A stretch of 64,000 bases of DNA from Kyrpidia tusciae DSM 2912 (GCF_000092905.1 NC_014098.1:310001-374000); one strand, 5' to 3'; shown: positions 8,326 through 17,378, counted from the first letter of the stretch. Notes: generated from the sequence alone by a model not told the origin. Translations and numbers: made by a program.

Positions 8326-10311
8326 TCACACGGGCACAGCCTGGGCGACGTAATCTCCGTAGACCCATCCGTCTTGGCCGCTTGGCAGGCGGACGTGGTA
8401 CCAGTTGTTGACTATCGCTGGCTTGCCTCCGGCGGTGTTGACGGGGGTGAGGAGGGTGCCGGCGGGAACCTGGGTGATGACGCTGAAGGAGAGACCCGGT
8501 CCCCGGCGGACGTTGAGGGCGTCGTCCACCCGGGTGACGAGCACGTGATCGAGTTGCAGGTACTGGCCGTATACCCACCCTTTTTGCCCGCCAATGTCCA
8601 CCTGAAACCAGCCATCCGGGGATCGCTGCAACGCCGTCACCGAAGTCGCGGGTGGCAGCACAGTGATGACCCGGCTTGAGGTGCTGGGGCCTTCCCGGAG
8701 ATTGACGGCGTCGGTCGTCTCGCCCTTGAGACCTGCGGGCAGGGGGGTTGGCACCCCCGAGCGGTCTCCGAGCTGGGAACCGAGGATAGGCAGGCCGGTA
8801 CCGGTGCCGGGCCGGCCCGGGTTTGGAGGCGGCAAAGTGCCGCCGGAGTTGGCGGGCGCCGGAGGTGGATCTGCGATGGGTCCGGGAGGCGGCGGGGCGG
8901 AAGCGGGAAGCGTCGCCGCCCCGCGGTAATCCTCCGGCCGATACGGGCGCATCTGTTCCATCAGGGCGGCGATCTTCTCCGCCCAATCGGGATCTGTGGC
9001 GTAGTGGACATTCATGCCGTCTAAAGTTGGCGAACCTCCGTACCACCGCCCGCCGGAGTCCAAATACTGGTGCCGGACGAAGTAAGCGATAAAGCGGATC
9101 GAGTCCTCGTAACTCGCGAAGGTGGCGGCGGCGTTGTACGGGTCGCCATCATAGGCCCCGTATCCGAACAGATTTTTCTTGTCGAGGGCGATGGAAGACA
9201 GTCCCCACCCGCTCTCCAGGATCGCATGGGCGGCCAGGTATTGGGCGTTGACCCCGTATTGTTGCCCGGCCTGCACGAAGGCGTTCCCCATTCCAACGAG
9301 TGGGCTGTCGGGGTGGTGCTCCCGAATAAACTGGTCGATCTCCTGGCCGGTGATCTTGGCCGGCAGTCGGAGGTCCAGGGTTTCAAAGGGAGGCTCCCAC
9401 ACGCCCACTGGCTGATCGCCCGAAGGAGTCCGCCGGTAAAACCGATGTGCGGAGTCCCGTATGTAGATGTCTCCGGGCCGCATAAAGTCGGGTGCCGGTC
9501 CCACCACGATTGCCGCCTTGGGTGGCGCCCCCGGGATGCCGAACAGGTGCAAAAGAGTGCCCCCTTGAACCTCGTAATAATCCGGCCCATAGGGAGCAGG
9601 CCGATCCGGGACCCGGGTGGTCCCACTTCCATTCCCCGGTTGGGGTGAAGAGGTTGCGGCCCCAGGGGACGGTGTCCCTTGCCCATTCGCCGAGTAAGCG
9701 GGCGAGGGACTTTCCGTTGATGTCCCCGGGGCTGGTCCCGGCGAAGATCCACCGGGTAACGGGTTTGCCGACGCCTTTGTCGCGGTCGTCCCCGGGGGTA
9801 GGATCTGGGCGTAAACAGGCGGATGATCCACCGGGGTCGATGGGGCATTGCCCGGGGGGGAGTTGCTCGCTGTTTCTCCCCGAGAGGATAAACCGTCCCC
9901 GGAAGCCCCGCCCTGACTCGGAGCAGTCGTCGGGGGGTGCCGCCAAACCACAGTTCCGGTCAGGGCATTCAACACGACGGAATCCTGCACATTCTTCGCT
10001 TTTTGAACGGCTTGCTCCTTGGCCCAGGCAGCGTCCACCCACTCGCCGTTCCGAACTACCCAGTAGCCCAACATGGCGGCAGGGGCCGGATAGTTGTCCC
10101 ATTCGTCTTCGCCGGTGGCCAGGTTGACGATCCGGCTGTGGTCCCACAGTTTCGCATAGGCCACGGCATCCGTCAGTGTAGGAAACTCTTTTAACCGAAC
10201 GGCATATTGAAAGACGGCGTAAGAACCCTCCGCGTGGGCTGGGTGTGCTCCCGCCACGCCACCGGCCGTTCCGAGGACGAGCAACGGCCAGAGGTATCTC
10301 TTGCGCTTCAC
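8326..10311 (-). CDS. secreted glucosaminidase-domain protein with two SH3b repeats
   Basis: The protein has a signal peptide (PLLVLGTAGG...AHPAHAEG), then a roughly 100-residue N-terminal region with WVVRNGEW and WDNYPAPAAM motifs. A Pro/Gly/Ser-rich linker follows (about 130-245). A lysozyme-like glucosaminidase domain lies at about 320-460, and its probable catalytic Glu is in AILESGWG (about residue 366), followed by LFGYGAYDGDP. A second Pro-rich linker and two bacterial SH3 repeats (NLREGPSTSSRV and NVRRGPGLSFSV) end the chain. It should cut peptidoglycan glycan strands at the cell surface, with the SH3b modules holding the wall. The start is most likely GTG 10311, 8 bases after GGAGG; GTG 10317 is too close to that site. 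The gene stands alone and is divergent from the 10562 gene. Confidence 0.85.
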   Translation of the reverse strand: MKRKRYLWPLLVLGTAGGVAGAHPAHAEGSYAVFQYAVRLKEFPTLTDAVAYAKLWDHSRIVNLATGEDEWDNYPAPAAMLGYWVVRNGEWVDAAWAKEQAVQKAKNVQDSVVLNALTGTVVWRHPPTTAPSQGGASGDGLSSRGETASNSPPGNAPSTPVDHPPVYAQILPPGTTATKASANPLPGGSSPGPAPGTSTESPSPAYSANGQGTPSPGAATSSPQPGNGSGTTRVPDRPAPYGPDYYEVQGGTLLHLFGIPGAPPKAAIVVGPAPDFMRPGDIYIRDSAHRFYRRTPSGDQPVGVWEPPFETLDLRLPAKITGQEIDQFIREHHPDSPLVGMGNAFVQAGQQYGVNAQYLAAHAILESGWGLSSIALDKKNLFGYGAYDGDPYNAAATFASYEDSIRFIAYFVRHQYLDSGGRWYGGSPTLDGMNVHYATDPDWAEKIAALMEQMRPYRPEDYRGAATLPASAPPPPGPIADPPPAPANSGGTLPPPNPGRPGTGTGLPILGSQLGDRSGVPTPLPAGLKGETTDAVNLREGPSTSSRVITVLPPATSVTALQRSPDGWFQVDIGGQKGWVYGQYLQLDHVLVTRVDDALNVRRGPGLSFSVITQVPAGTLLTPVNTAGGKPAIVNNWYHVRLPSGQDGWVYGDYVAQAVPV

Positions 10312-10561
10312 CGACACTGCCTCCCTTCAGTCCCTTGGCGTCACGTCGTTCCCAGACGGCGTTTGGCCGGCTGGGAAAGTCGTGTCTCACATCCTTGCAG
10401 GGGAAGGCCATCTACTACCTCACGACAAGAAATTCGTCCACAGAGAACGATTTTCCTCCCGGGTCGGGCAGAATTTGTCCTGTACAGATTCGGCCGTTCA
10501 TGAGACACTAGCAATAGAGAGTTTAGGGGGAAGGAGATTCGAGAGGGAACGGGGTGCGGGG

Positions 10562-11308
10562 ATGACGATTTTCGGGTTTGCATCGGTGACCCACGCGGAT
10601 CTGACGGAATTTCTGAATACCGTGACGGAGATTTGGACGGAGCGCTTTTCTGGAGTGGCCAATGTCCACAAAGATGTGGAATTGGTGGATTTGTCGAATT
10701 CGCTGCGGCAATTGAACCTTGGGCCGATCGACAAGGCGGACCGACTGTTTTTGATTTGTTCGGGGAATCCCGCTCTGGCGGCCGGGCTGGCGGGGTTGCT
10801 TCATCACATTGAATCGCTTCACGGCAGTCGGGTGAATCTCGTTCTTACGCACTTGTCCGAAGAAGGGGTGGCCCAAGCCTTTAAACAGGCGGTGGACCGA
10901 CCGATCTTCGGCATTGTCAAGGACACCCAGGACGCCCGGCGAGAGATGGAACAGTTGGTGGAAGCCCTGGTGTACGAGTATGTGGCGGTGCGCCTGGAAG
11001 AACGCCGGAAAGACGAAGTTCGGGACTTGGTGCTCCGGATTCTCGGTGCCCAGAGGCTGGTCGTGGGCCCCAGCCGGGGAATCGAAGCGGGGTTGGATCA
11101 GTTGGAACTTCCCTTTGGCATTCGGTGGATTTTCCAGGAATTCCTCCAGTTGCGCACCCGTTTGGGGCAACCTGTGGATAAGGCGTTGGAAGATCTGTTG
11201 CCCTTGGCCTTCGCGGGAGATGGGGGAGCAGTCCTCGCTCGGCAATTGGCCTTGGAGACGGAGGTCCTGCGGGTTTTGCGGGGTCAGCCGCCCCAATCTC
11301 AGGCGTAA
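10562..11308 (+). CDS. unrecognised cytosolic protein (248 aa)
   Basis: No family recognised. The open frame extends upstream to 10301, but that part overlaps the divergent gene's promoter and start and has a different composition, so I use ATG 10562 (MTIFGFASVTHADL). Its ribosome site is poor (AAGGAG about 25 bases upstream). The N-terminal half alternates helices with hydrophobic strands (RLFLICSGNPALAAGL, VNLVLTHL, IFGIVKDTQDAR), suggesting a Rossmann-like alpha/beta fold. From about residue 130 it is highly helical and charged (VRLEERRKDEVRDLVLRIL), which could be an oligomerisation or partner surface. There are no membrane segments and no clear nucleotide-binding loop. An aldo/keto reductase follows 49 bases later and may be co-transcribed. 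The function cannot be named. Confidence 0.7.
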   Translation: MTIFGFASVTHADLTEFLNTVTEIWTERFSGVANVHKDVELVDLSNSLRQLNLGPIDKADRLFLICSGNPALAAGLAGLLHHIESLHGSRVNLVLTHLSEEGVAQAFKQAVDRPIFGIVKDTQDARREMEQLVEALVYEYVAVRLEERRKDEVRDLVLRILGAQRLVVGPSRGIEAGLDQLELPFGIRWIFQEFLQLRTRLGQPVDKALEDLLPLAFAGDGGAVLARQLALETEVLRVLRGQPPQSQA

Positions 11309-11357
11309 GGACTGTTGGCCAAAATCTCGGACGGCATGAAGCAGAGATGGCGGAGGG

Positions 11358-12194
11358 ATGAAGGTGATTCGGGGATTGTCGGATAGGGCGGTTCTCAACA
11401 ACGGCGTCGCGATGCCTTGGCTTGGCCTGGGGGTGTACAAAACCAAGGAGGGCGAGGAGGTGGAGCGTGCGGTGCGAGCCGCTTTGGAGGCGGGGTACCG
11501 CAGCGTCGACACCGCGGCGATGTATCAGAATGAAACGGGAGTAGGCCGGGCGGTCCGGGAGAGCGGAGTGCCCCGGGAGCAGGTGTTTCTCACGACGAAG
11601 GTGTGGAACAGCGATCAGGGGTACGATTCCACCCTAAAAGCTTTTGAAGAGAGCCGGCGGCGGCTGGGGGTGGAGTATGTGGACTTGTACCTCATCCACT
11701 GGCCGGTGAAGGGTCGTTACAAAGAGACGTGGCGGGCGATGGAAAAACTGTATCGCGACGGTTGGGTCCGGGCAATTGGAGTAAGCAACTTTCAGATCCA
11801 CCATTTGCAGGACCTCATGGCGGATGCCGAGATTCGGCCGGCGGTCAACCAGGTGGAATTTCACCCCCGTCTGACCCAAAAAACCCTTTTGTCCTTTTGC
11901 CGGGAGCACGGGATTCAATTGGAGGCCTGGAGCCCTCTCATGCGGGGTCACCTGTTCGACGAGCCGACGGTGCGAGGGTTGGCAGAAAAATACGGAAAGA
12001 CCCCGGCCCAGATCATCCTTCGGTGGGACCTGGAACACCAAGTGGTGACCATTCCAAAATCTTCCCATCCCGAACGGATCCGGGACAATGCCAAGGTGTT
12101 CGATTTTGAGCTCGCCCCCGAGGATGTGGCGGCCCTGGATGGGTTGAATCGCGACCAGCGGGTGGGGCCCGATCCGGACAATTTTCATTTTTGA
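11358..12194 (+). CDS. aldo/keto reductase (diketogluconate/methylglyoxal reductase type)
   Basis: This 278-residue NADPH-dependent carbonyl reductase has the full AKR catalytic tetrad: Asp51 and Tyr56 (SVDTAAMYQNE), Lys81 (LTTKVWN) and His114 (LIHWPVKG). The cofactor motifs GVSNF (about 139-143) and IPKSSHPERIRDN (about 234-246) are present. The sequence resembles the AKR5-type enzymes such as YvgN/YtbE that reduce methylglyoxal and other aldehydes; the substrate is inferred only at that level. The annotated ATG has GGAGG just one base upstream. GTG 11364 (codon 3) has better spacing and may be the true start, with no effect on the fold. It lies between an unknown gene and a Toprim gene. Confidence 0.92.
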   Translation: MKVIRGLSDRAVLNNGVAMPWLGLGVYKTKEGEEVERAVRAALEAGYRSVDTAAMYQNETGVGRAVRESGVPREQVFLTTKVWNSDQGYDSTLKAFEESRRRLGVEYVDLYLIHWPVKGRYKETWRAMEKLYRDGWVRAIGVSNFQIHHLQDLMADAEIRPAVNQVEFHPRLTQKTLLSFCREHGIQLEAWSPLMRGHLFDEPTVRGLAEKYGKTPAQIILRWDLEHQVVTIPKSSHPERIRDNAKVFDFELAPEDVAALDGLNRDQRVGPDPDNFHF

Positions 12195-12229
12195 GGCAGG
12201 GTACGGGCAAGGCATTTCCGGTCCCGGCG

Positions 12230-12238
12230 TGGTATGCT
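12230..12238 (+). promoter_or_regulatory. extended -10 element abutting a start codon
   Basis: TGGTATGCT (TGn plus a TATAAT-like hexamer, 12233-12238) sits six bases before ATG 12245. Transcription would begin at or next to the start codon, consistent with a leaderless message. Confidence 0.4.
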
Positions 12239-12244
12239 GGATCT

Positions 12245-12601
12245 ATGAAAGGCATCGACCGCGAGGAAGAGCGTTTCGCCATTCTGGTGGAAGGAAAACA
12301 CGATCGGGCGAGGTTGCGTCGAATCCTGCCCGCGGACGTGATGATACTGTGTACGAACGGGATTCCCGGTCACCGGCGGCTCATGGCGCTGCAGAAGCAG
12401 GTGGGGCGCCGGCAAGCGGTGATTTTGACAGACAATGACCCGTCGGGTCGGAGGATCCGGGGGCTGTTGTCCGAGGTGTTTCCGGATGCCCTTCACGTTT
12501 ATACCAAAGCGGGGTATGCCGGAGTGGAGGGCACACCCTTGGAGTATCTTGAACGACAGTTAGAAAAGGCCGGGGTGCTGGGTCCGGGCTGGGATGAGTA
12601 A
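12245..12601 (+). CDS. small Toprim-domain protein (RNase M5/YusF-like)
   Basis: This 118-residue stand-alone Toprim domain has the metal-binding acidic residues at the expected places: Glu16 in LVEGKHD and the DxD pair Asp63/Asp65 in LTDNDPSG. The GIPGH turn lies between them. In the family this fold cleaves or joins nucleic acid with Mg2+; single-domain forms resemble the catalytic half of RNase M5 and the uncharacterised YusF. It lacks the DUF4093 tail that RNase M5 uses to recognise 5S precursor rRNA, so I do not call it rnmV. The start is ATG 12245. No Shine-Dalgarno is present, and an extended -10 sits 6 bases upstream. It lies 50 bases after the aldo/keto reductase. Confidence 0.8.
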   Translation: MKGIDREEERFAILVEGKHDRARLRRILPADVMILCTNGIPGHRRLMALQKQVGRRQAVILTDNDPSGRRIRGLLSEVFPDALHVYTKAGYAGVEGTPLEYLERQLEKAGVLGPGWDE

Positions 12602-12703
12602 AGGCCCCCGGGCGATTCGTCGGCATGGGGGCGTGACGGGAAGCGGAGATAGGCAGAGGTCTGTCCGCTTCTTTTGTTATGGAGAAAAGCCGAGGTGGTT
12701 GGA

Positions 12704-15241
12704 GTGAGGGAAGAACGGGCGATCACAGAGTGGCGCATCGAGGGGTTTGAGCCGGGAGGGACCCGGGATACCGAAGTAGCTGCCCGGGATTACATCGATC
12801 ATTTCTGGCTCCCGGCGGAGGTGCCCGGAGATGTGCACACGACCCTGCATCGAGCCGGGGTCATTCCTCACCCATTTTATGGACACAACGACCGGCGCAC
12901 CCGTTGGGTGGAAGAACGGGTGTGGTGGTACCGGGGCCATTTTTTTATGGATGAAGGGTCACTCCGCGCGGGGGAGACGTTGGAGTTGGTGTTCGAAGGG
13001 CTGGACACCTTGGCCACGATCTATCTCAACGGTCGGGAGCTCGGGAGCCACGCCAACATGTTCGTCCCGGCGAGCTTCGACGTGACCCGGGAACTGGTGG
13101 CCGGGGACAATGTGGTGGCGGTGAAATTCGACCCCGTGGCCCTGGCGGTCAAAGAGAAGGATCACGGGTTGTGGGCGGCTTTCAACCGCGACCGGGTGTG
13201 GGTTAGGAAAGCGCAGAGCCATTTTGGTTGGGATTGGGGGCCCAACATCGTTCCCTGCGGAATTTGGCGGCCCGTGGTGCTTCGCCGGCATCGGGGTTGG
13301 CGGATTCAGTCCGTGAATCCCAGGACTCCATTTATTGGCGAGGGCTGGGCGAAATGGCCCGTGGAGGTGGAGATCCTTCGCCCGGGGGATCCCGAGGGGA
13401 AGGAAGATGCCCGGGTGCGGATTGTCCTCCGGGATGGGGAGCGCAAGGCCGCCGAGGGCGAGGCGCCGGTGATCGGAGAAAGGGCATCGGTGGATCTGGA
13501 AGTGTTGCGGCCAAAACTGTGGTGGACCCGGGACCTCGGTGAACCCCACCTCTACCGGTTGCAGGTCGCCCTGATTGTCCGGGGAGAGGAGTTGGACCGC
13601 CGGGAACAGGGGGCCGGGCTGCGCACATTGACCCTGCGCCGGGAGGAGGATGGTGAACCCCGGTTTACCTTTATGCTCAACGGTCGGCCGATCTTTGCCA
13701 AGGGGGCGAACTGGATCCCCGCGGATCAGTTTCCCGGGGCGGTGACGGAAGAGCGCATCGCTGGGCTTCTGGAGGCAGCCGGGCAGGCGGGAATGAACAT
13801 GATCCGGGTATGGGGAGGCGGACTCTACGAACCGGACATCTTTTACGAAACATGCGACCGGCTGGGTATCTTGGTGTGGCAGGACTTCATGTTCGCCTGT
13901 GCCCTGTATCCGGACTATAATAAGGATTTTATGGAAAATGTAAGAGCCGAAGTGGAAACGGTGGTTCGCCGGCTGCGGGGTCATCCGTGTTTGGCCCTGT
14001 GGTGCGGCAACAATGAGAATGAGTGGCTCTGGGAAATGATGGTTTCCGACGGCCGGCTCCGGGAACCGTTTTACGGGGAGCGGATTTACCACCGTTTGAT
14101 CCCCGAGGTGCTGCGGCGCCTGGATCCGGACCGGCCGTACTGGCCCAGCTCGCCCTACGGCGGGGCCGACCACAACAGCGCCGAGGAGGGGGACCGGCAC
14201 AATTGGCAGGTGTGGCACGGACAGGTGTACCCCCGCCACTTCGGGGAGCCCGAGCGGGTGGATCGCAGCGTTCAGGGCGTGTCGTTCAAACAGTACCTGA
14301 AAGATACCGCGCGCTTTGTCAGCGAGTTTGGCATTCAGGCGGCGGCCAACCGCTATACACTGGGAAAATGGCTTCCCGACGGCGGTCTGGAGTGGGGGAG
14401 CCGGGAGATGGCGTACCGGAACAAAGACGCTCATCCGCAGACGGCGGTGTTGGTGATGGCGGGGTACACCGGCGTGCCGCAGACCTTTGAGGAGTATGGG
14501 ATGAACTCCATGCTCACCCAGGCCGAAGGGCTCCGGTTGGCGGTGGAACACTACCGCCGGCGAAAGTTCGCCACCTCCGGGGCGTTAATTTGGCAACTGA
14601 ACGACTGCTGGCCGGGGATCAGCTGGAGTATCATCGATTACGAGGGCCTGCCCAAGGCGGCTTACTACTATGCCCGGCGGTTTTTCCACCCGTACCTGTT
14701 AACCCTGGAGGTGAAGGAAACGGAATGGATTTTACACGCGGTGTGGGACGGTCCGGACCCCTTGAGCGATGAGGTGACGATGGAGCTGGTCGACTTTCAC
14801 GGAACTCGCTTGAAAATGGCGCAGTGGCCGATTCGGGTGCCTGCGGGAGGCCGGGTGGAGATTGCCAGGCTCGCCCCGGAGGAGTGGCTGGGCGGGGCGG
14901 ACGTCCGGCGGGTGGCGGTGGCCCTGCGGTCCCAGACGGGGCGCACCCCGGAACGGTGGGTGTACCTGTGCGATCAAAAAGACATGGACCTGCCCCAAGC
15001 TTCCCTTGAGGTGGAGATTCTGGAGGGCGGGCGGGAGGTTCGGGTCCGGGTTGACGTCCACGCCCGGATGATCGTCCTGGAGGTGCCGGGAAAACCGGCG
15101 GTGTTCGAGGAGAATTTTTTTGACCTGGCAGCCGGAGAGAGCCGGGTGGTGAAAGTGACCGCCGGGGTGTCCGGGGAGCTTCGCCGGGTGACGGCGCGGT
15201 GTCTGAATGGGGCGCCGGTGATGGTGGAGATCGCCCGGTAA
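12704..15241 (+). CDS. GH2 family beta-mannosidase
   Basis: This 845-residue glycosidase has the full GH2 layout: N-terminal sugar-binding sandwich (WLPAEVPGDVHTTLHRAG, GLDTLATIYLNG, HFGWDWGP), immunoglobulin-like middle domain, then a TIM barrel (ANWIPADQFPG, NMIRVWGGGLYE). The acid/base is Glu438 in CGNNENEW and the nucleophile is Glu541 in FVSEFGIQ. These, with the WGGG and GWDWGP motifs, are characteristic of beta-mannosidases and not beta-galactosidases. There is no signal peptide, so it acts in the cytosol on imported manno-oligosaccharides. I start at GTG 12704, 5 bases after GAGGTGG; an upstream TTG at 12674 only adds ten residues. A zinc dehydrogenase follows 53 bases downstream, probably co-transcribed. 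Confidence 0.92.
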   Translation: MREERAITEWRIEGFEPGGTRDTEVAARDYIDHFWLPAEVPGDVHTTLHRAGVIPHPFYGHNDRRTRWVEERVWWYRGHFFMDEGSLRAGETLELVFEGLDTLATIYLNGRELGSHANMFVPASFDVTRELVAGDNVVAVKFDPVALAVKEKDHGLWAAFNRDRVWVRKAQSHFGWDWGPNIVPCGIWRPVVLRRHRGWRIQSVNPRTPFIGEGWAKWPVEVEILRPGDPEGKEDARVRIVLRDGERKAAEGEAPVIGERASVDLEVLRPKLWWTRDLGEPHLYRLQVALIVRGEELDRREQGAGLRTLTLRREEDGEPRFTFMLNGRPIFAKGANWIPADQFPGAVTEERIAGLLEAAGQAGMNMIRVWGGGLYEPDIFYETCDRLGILVWQDFMFACALYPDYNKDFMENVRAEVETVVRRLRGHPCLALWCGNNENEWLWEMMVSDGRLREPFYGERIYHRLIPEVLRRLDPDRPYWPSSPYGGADHNSAEEGDRHNWQVWHGQVYPRHFGEPERVDRSVQGVSFKQYLKDTARFVSEFGIQAAANRYTLGKWLPDGGLEWGSREMAYRNKDAHPQTAVLVMAGYTGVPQTFEEYGMNSMLTQAEGLRLAVEHYRRRKFATSGALIWQLNDCWPGISWSIIDYEGLPKAAYYYARRFFHPYLLTLEVKETEWILHAVWDGPDPLSDEVTMELVDFHGTRLKMAQWPIRVPAGGRVEIARLAPEEWLGGADVRRVAVALRSQTGRTPERWVYLCDQKDMDLPQASLEVEILEGGREVRVRVDVHARMIVLEVPGKPAVFEENFFDLAAGESRVVKVTAGVSGELRRVTARCLNGAPVMVEIAR

Positions 15242-15294
15242 GCCCGTCGGGCGGGCAGCCTGCAATCGACAGCGCGCGGAGGGAGGGGAGTGCG

Positions 15295-16296
15295 ATGAAG
15301 GCGATGGTGATCCCCGAGCCGGGGCGGGCGGTGATCCGAGAAGTCCCGGAACCCGAGCCGGGCCCGGGTGAAGTGGTGGTCTCCGTCAAAGCGGCGGGGA
15401 TTTGCGGGACAGATTTTCATATCTTTGAGGGAGATTCTCTGGGCAGTTACCCGATCATCCCCGGGCACGAGTTCGCCGGCGTGGTGGCGAAGGTGGGCCC
15501 GGCTGTGACGTCCCTTGCGGTAGGGGATCGGGTGGCGGTGGACCCGTCGCTGTTTTGCGGGCGCTGCCGCTATTGTCTCACGAACCGGGGAAATCACTGT
15601 GAAAACTGGGGTGGTATCGGCACCACGGTACCCGGCGGGTTCGCCGAACAGGTGGCGGTACCCGAGTCTTCCGCTTTTCGGCTTCCGGATGCGCTTAGTT
15701 TTCAAGAAGGGGCGTTCGTGGAACCGGTGGCCTGCGTGGTACACGGGATAAACCGGCTGAATCTTCGCCCGGGGGAACGGGTGCTCCTCTTCGGAGCCGG
15801 GGCGATGGGCCAGCAGTTGGTGCAAGCGCTGGTCCACGCCGGGGCGGCGGAGTTGACCGCCGTGGATGTCGACCCGGGGAAATTGGCGCTGGCCCGACGG
15901 TTTGGCGCCACCCGGACGGTGCTAGCGGCGGCCCTGGAGAAGGAGCTCGGCGGGGAGCTGGAGTCGTTTGACGCGGTGGTGGATGCCACTGGAGCGCCGG
16001 CGGTGATTGAAACGGCCTTGCGGTTTCTCGGGCCGGCGGGAAAGTTCTTGCAGTTCGGCGTGGCGCCCAAAAGGGCGAAAATCTCCCTGAGCCCTTTTGA
16101 TCTGTATCGGCGGGACTGGACGCTGATCGGCAGTATGGCCATTAACCACACGTTTCTGCCCGCCCTGGAGTGGGTGGCGGCGGGAAGGATCCAGGTGAAG
16201 CCTTTGCTGTCGAAAACGATCCCCTTGGAGGAGCTTCCCGAATTTCTGGGACGCCCGAAAGCGCCGGAGTTGCTCAAAGTTCAAGTGGTTTTCTGA
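15295..16296 (+). CDS. zinc-dependent medium-chain alcohol/polyol dehydrogenase
   Basis: This 333-residue MDR dehydrogenase has the catalytic zinc site in AAGICGTDFHIFEGD and IPGHEFAGVV (Cys, His, Glu). The structural zinc lobe has four cysteines in CGRCRYCLTNRGNHC. The NAD(P)-binding Rossmann domain is marked by LLFGAGAMGQQLVQAL, followed by an acidic residue at the strand end (VDVD), which favours NAD. The family oxidises sugar alcohols such as sorbitol or arabinitol to ketoses; the substrate is not identifiable. The start is ATG 15295 after GGAGGGAGGGG, and the longer upstream frame lies inside the mannosidase gene. Its place after the beta-mannosidase suggests a sugar-catabolic operon, closed by hairpins at 16296 and 16370. 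Confidence 0.9.
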   Translation: MKAMVIPEPGRAVIREVPEPEPGPGEVVVSVKAAGICGTDFHIFEGDSLGSYPIIPGHEFAGVVAKVGPAVTSLAVGDRVAVDPSLFCGRCRYCLTNRGNHCENWGGIGTTVPGGFAEQVAVPESSAFRLPDALSFQEGAFVEPVACVVHGINRLNLRPGERVLLFGAGAMGQQLVQALVHAGAAELTAVDVDPGKLALARRFGATRTVLAAALEKELGGELESFDAVVDATGAPAVIETALRFLGPAGKFLQFGVAPKRAKISLSPFDLYRRDWTLIGSMAINHTFLPALEWVAAGRIQVKPLLSKTIPLEELPEFLGRPKAPELLKVQVVF

Positions 16297-16323
16297 CGGG
16301 GTGTCGGCGCTGGCCGACCCCGT
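16296..16323 (+). terminator. hairpin at end of the dehydrogenase gene
   Basis: ACGGGGT..TCGGC pairs with GCCGACCCCGT across GCTG with one bulged G. No T-run follows directly; it probably works together with the hairpin at 16370. Confidence 0.45.
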
Positions 16324-16369
16324 GTCAGCCGCACCCTTTCGCGGATTTTCCTGTGATAAACTAAAAGAG

Positions 16370-16397
16370 GCCCGGGTGCCGCCGGGCGATTTTTTTG
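16370..16397 (+). terminator. intrinsic terminator before the second aldo/keto reductase
   Basis: GCCCGG (16370-16375) pairs with CCGGGC (16382-16387), followed by GA and a run of eight T. The ribosome site of the next gene begins about ten bases later. The gene's own promoter must therefore lie upstream of or inside this element, or transcription reaches it by read-through. Confidence 0.7.
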
Positions 16398-16415
16398 ATG
16401 AGGGGGGCTCAAAGG

Positions 16416-17378
16416 ATGGAATACCGAAGGCTGGGAAAGAGTGGACTCAAGGTTTCGGCGATTGCCTTGGGAAGCTGGCTGACCTATGGGACGGTGACTG
16501 AAGAGCGGACAGCCGAGGCCTGTGTACATAAAGCTTTTGAGTTGGGGATCAATCATTTCGACTGCGCCAATGTGTACGGGGCGGAACCCCATGCCGCCGA
16601 GCGGGTGTTGGGCCGGGCCCTGCGGGAGTACCCCCGGGAGAGCTATGTGGTGACGACGAAGGCCTTTTGGCCGGTGGGAGCCGGACCCAATGATCGAGGA
16701 CTCAGCCGTAAACACATCATCGGCGAGGTGGAGAAAAGTTTGACCGCCCTTGGGGTGGATTATGTGGATATTTTCTATTGCCACCGGTTTGACCCGGAGA
16801 CAGACTTGGAGGAGACCCTCCGGGCTATCGATGACCTGATCACCCAGGGGAAGATTTTGTACGCCGGGTTCAGTGAATGGTCGCCGGTGCAAATTGCCGA
16901 TGGGGTGCGCCTGCAGAAGGAGTTGGGGTTGCACCGGTTTGTGGCGAGCCAGCCGCTGTACAATATGCTCAATCGCGGCATCGAAGCCGAGGTGATCCCC
17001 TTGTGCGCCCGGGAGGGAATCGGCCAGGTGGTGTTTTCGCCCCTTGGGCAAGGGGTCCTCACGGGCAAATACCGCCCGGGCCAGCAGCCGCCGGCGGGCA
17101 GCCGGGGGGCCACGCCGGAGGTGCAGGCGTTTATGCGCCGATACCTGCAACCGGAAATCTTGCAAAAGGTGGAGGAGCTGGCGGCCGTCGCCCGCCGGTA
17201 CGACCTGACTTTGGCGCGGATGGCGTTGGCGTGGGTGTTGCGGCTGCCGGAAGTGTCCAGCGCCTTGGTGGGGGCTTCCCGGCCCGAGCAGGTGGAGGAA
17301 AATGTCAAGGCCGCGGGGGTGGTGCTGCCCGAGGAGGCGCTGCGGGAGATCGACCGCATCTTAGGTGCGGCGGGATAA
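16416..17378 (+). CDS. aldo/keto reductase (Kv-beta/YhdN-like)
   Basis: This 320-residue NADPH reductase is of a different AKR branch from the one at 11358. It opens with the family-typical MEYRRLGKSGLKVSAI. The tetrad is Asp49 and Tyr54 (FDCANVYG), Lys82 (VTTKAFW) and His123 (FYCHRFDP). It also has GFSEW, SQPLYNML, FSPLGQGVLTGKY and the C-terminal VGASRPEQVEEN cofactor motif of the potassium-channel-beta/YhdN group. It probably reduces aldehydes or sugar ketones; the substrate is unknown. ATG 16416 is chosen over upstream in-frame starts because the canonical N-terminus begins there. A terminator with eight T lies 19 bases before the start, so it is transcriptionally separate from the mannosidase operon or fed by read-through. 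Confidence 0.92.
   Translation: MEYRRLGKSGLKVSAIALGSWLTYGTVTEERTAEACVHKAFELGINHFDCANVYGAEPHAAERVLGRALREYPRESYVVTTKAFWPVGAGPNDRGLSRKHIIGEVEKSLTALGVDYVDIFYCHRFDPETDLEETLRAIDDLITQGKILYAGFSEWSPVQIADGVRLQKELGLHRFVASQPLYNMLNRGIEAEVIPLCAREGIGQVVFSPLGQGVLTGKYRPGQQPPAGSRGATPEVQAFMRRYLQPEILQKVEELAAVARRYDLTLARMALAWVLRLPEVSSALVGASRPEQVEENVKAAGVVLPEEALREIDRILGAAG

Noticed and set aside
10301-10561. N-terminal extension of the 10562 gene
   Set aside because: It overlaps the start and promoter of the divergent wall hydrolase and lacks protein-like character; ATG 10562 is used.
12959-14551. 530-codon antisense frame in the beta-mannosidase gene
   Set aside because: Low-complexity His/Pro-rich translation and no ribosome site; the mannosidase frame carries the catalytic motifs.
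16355-16397. Transcription attenuator in front of the second aldo/keto reductase
   Set aside because: A GATAAACT -10-like element precedes the hairpin, but a terminator within about five bases of a start point is implausible. It is better explained as the end of the upstream operon.
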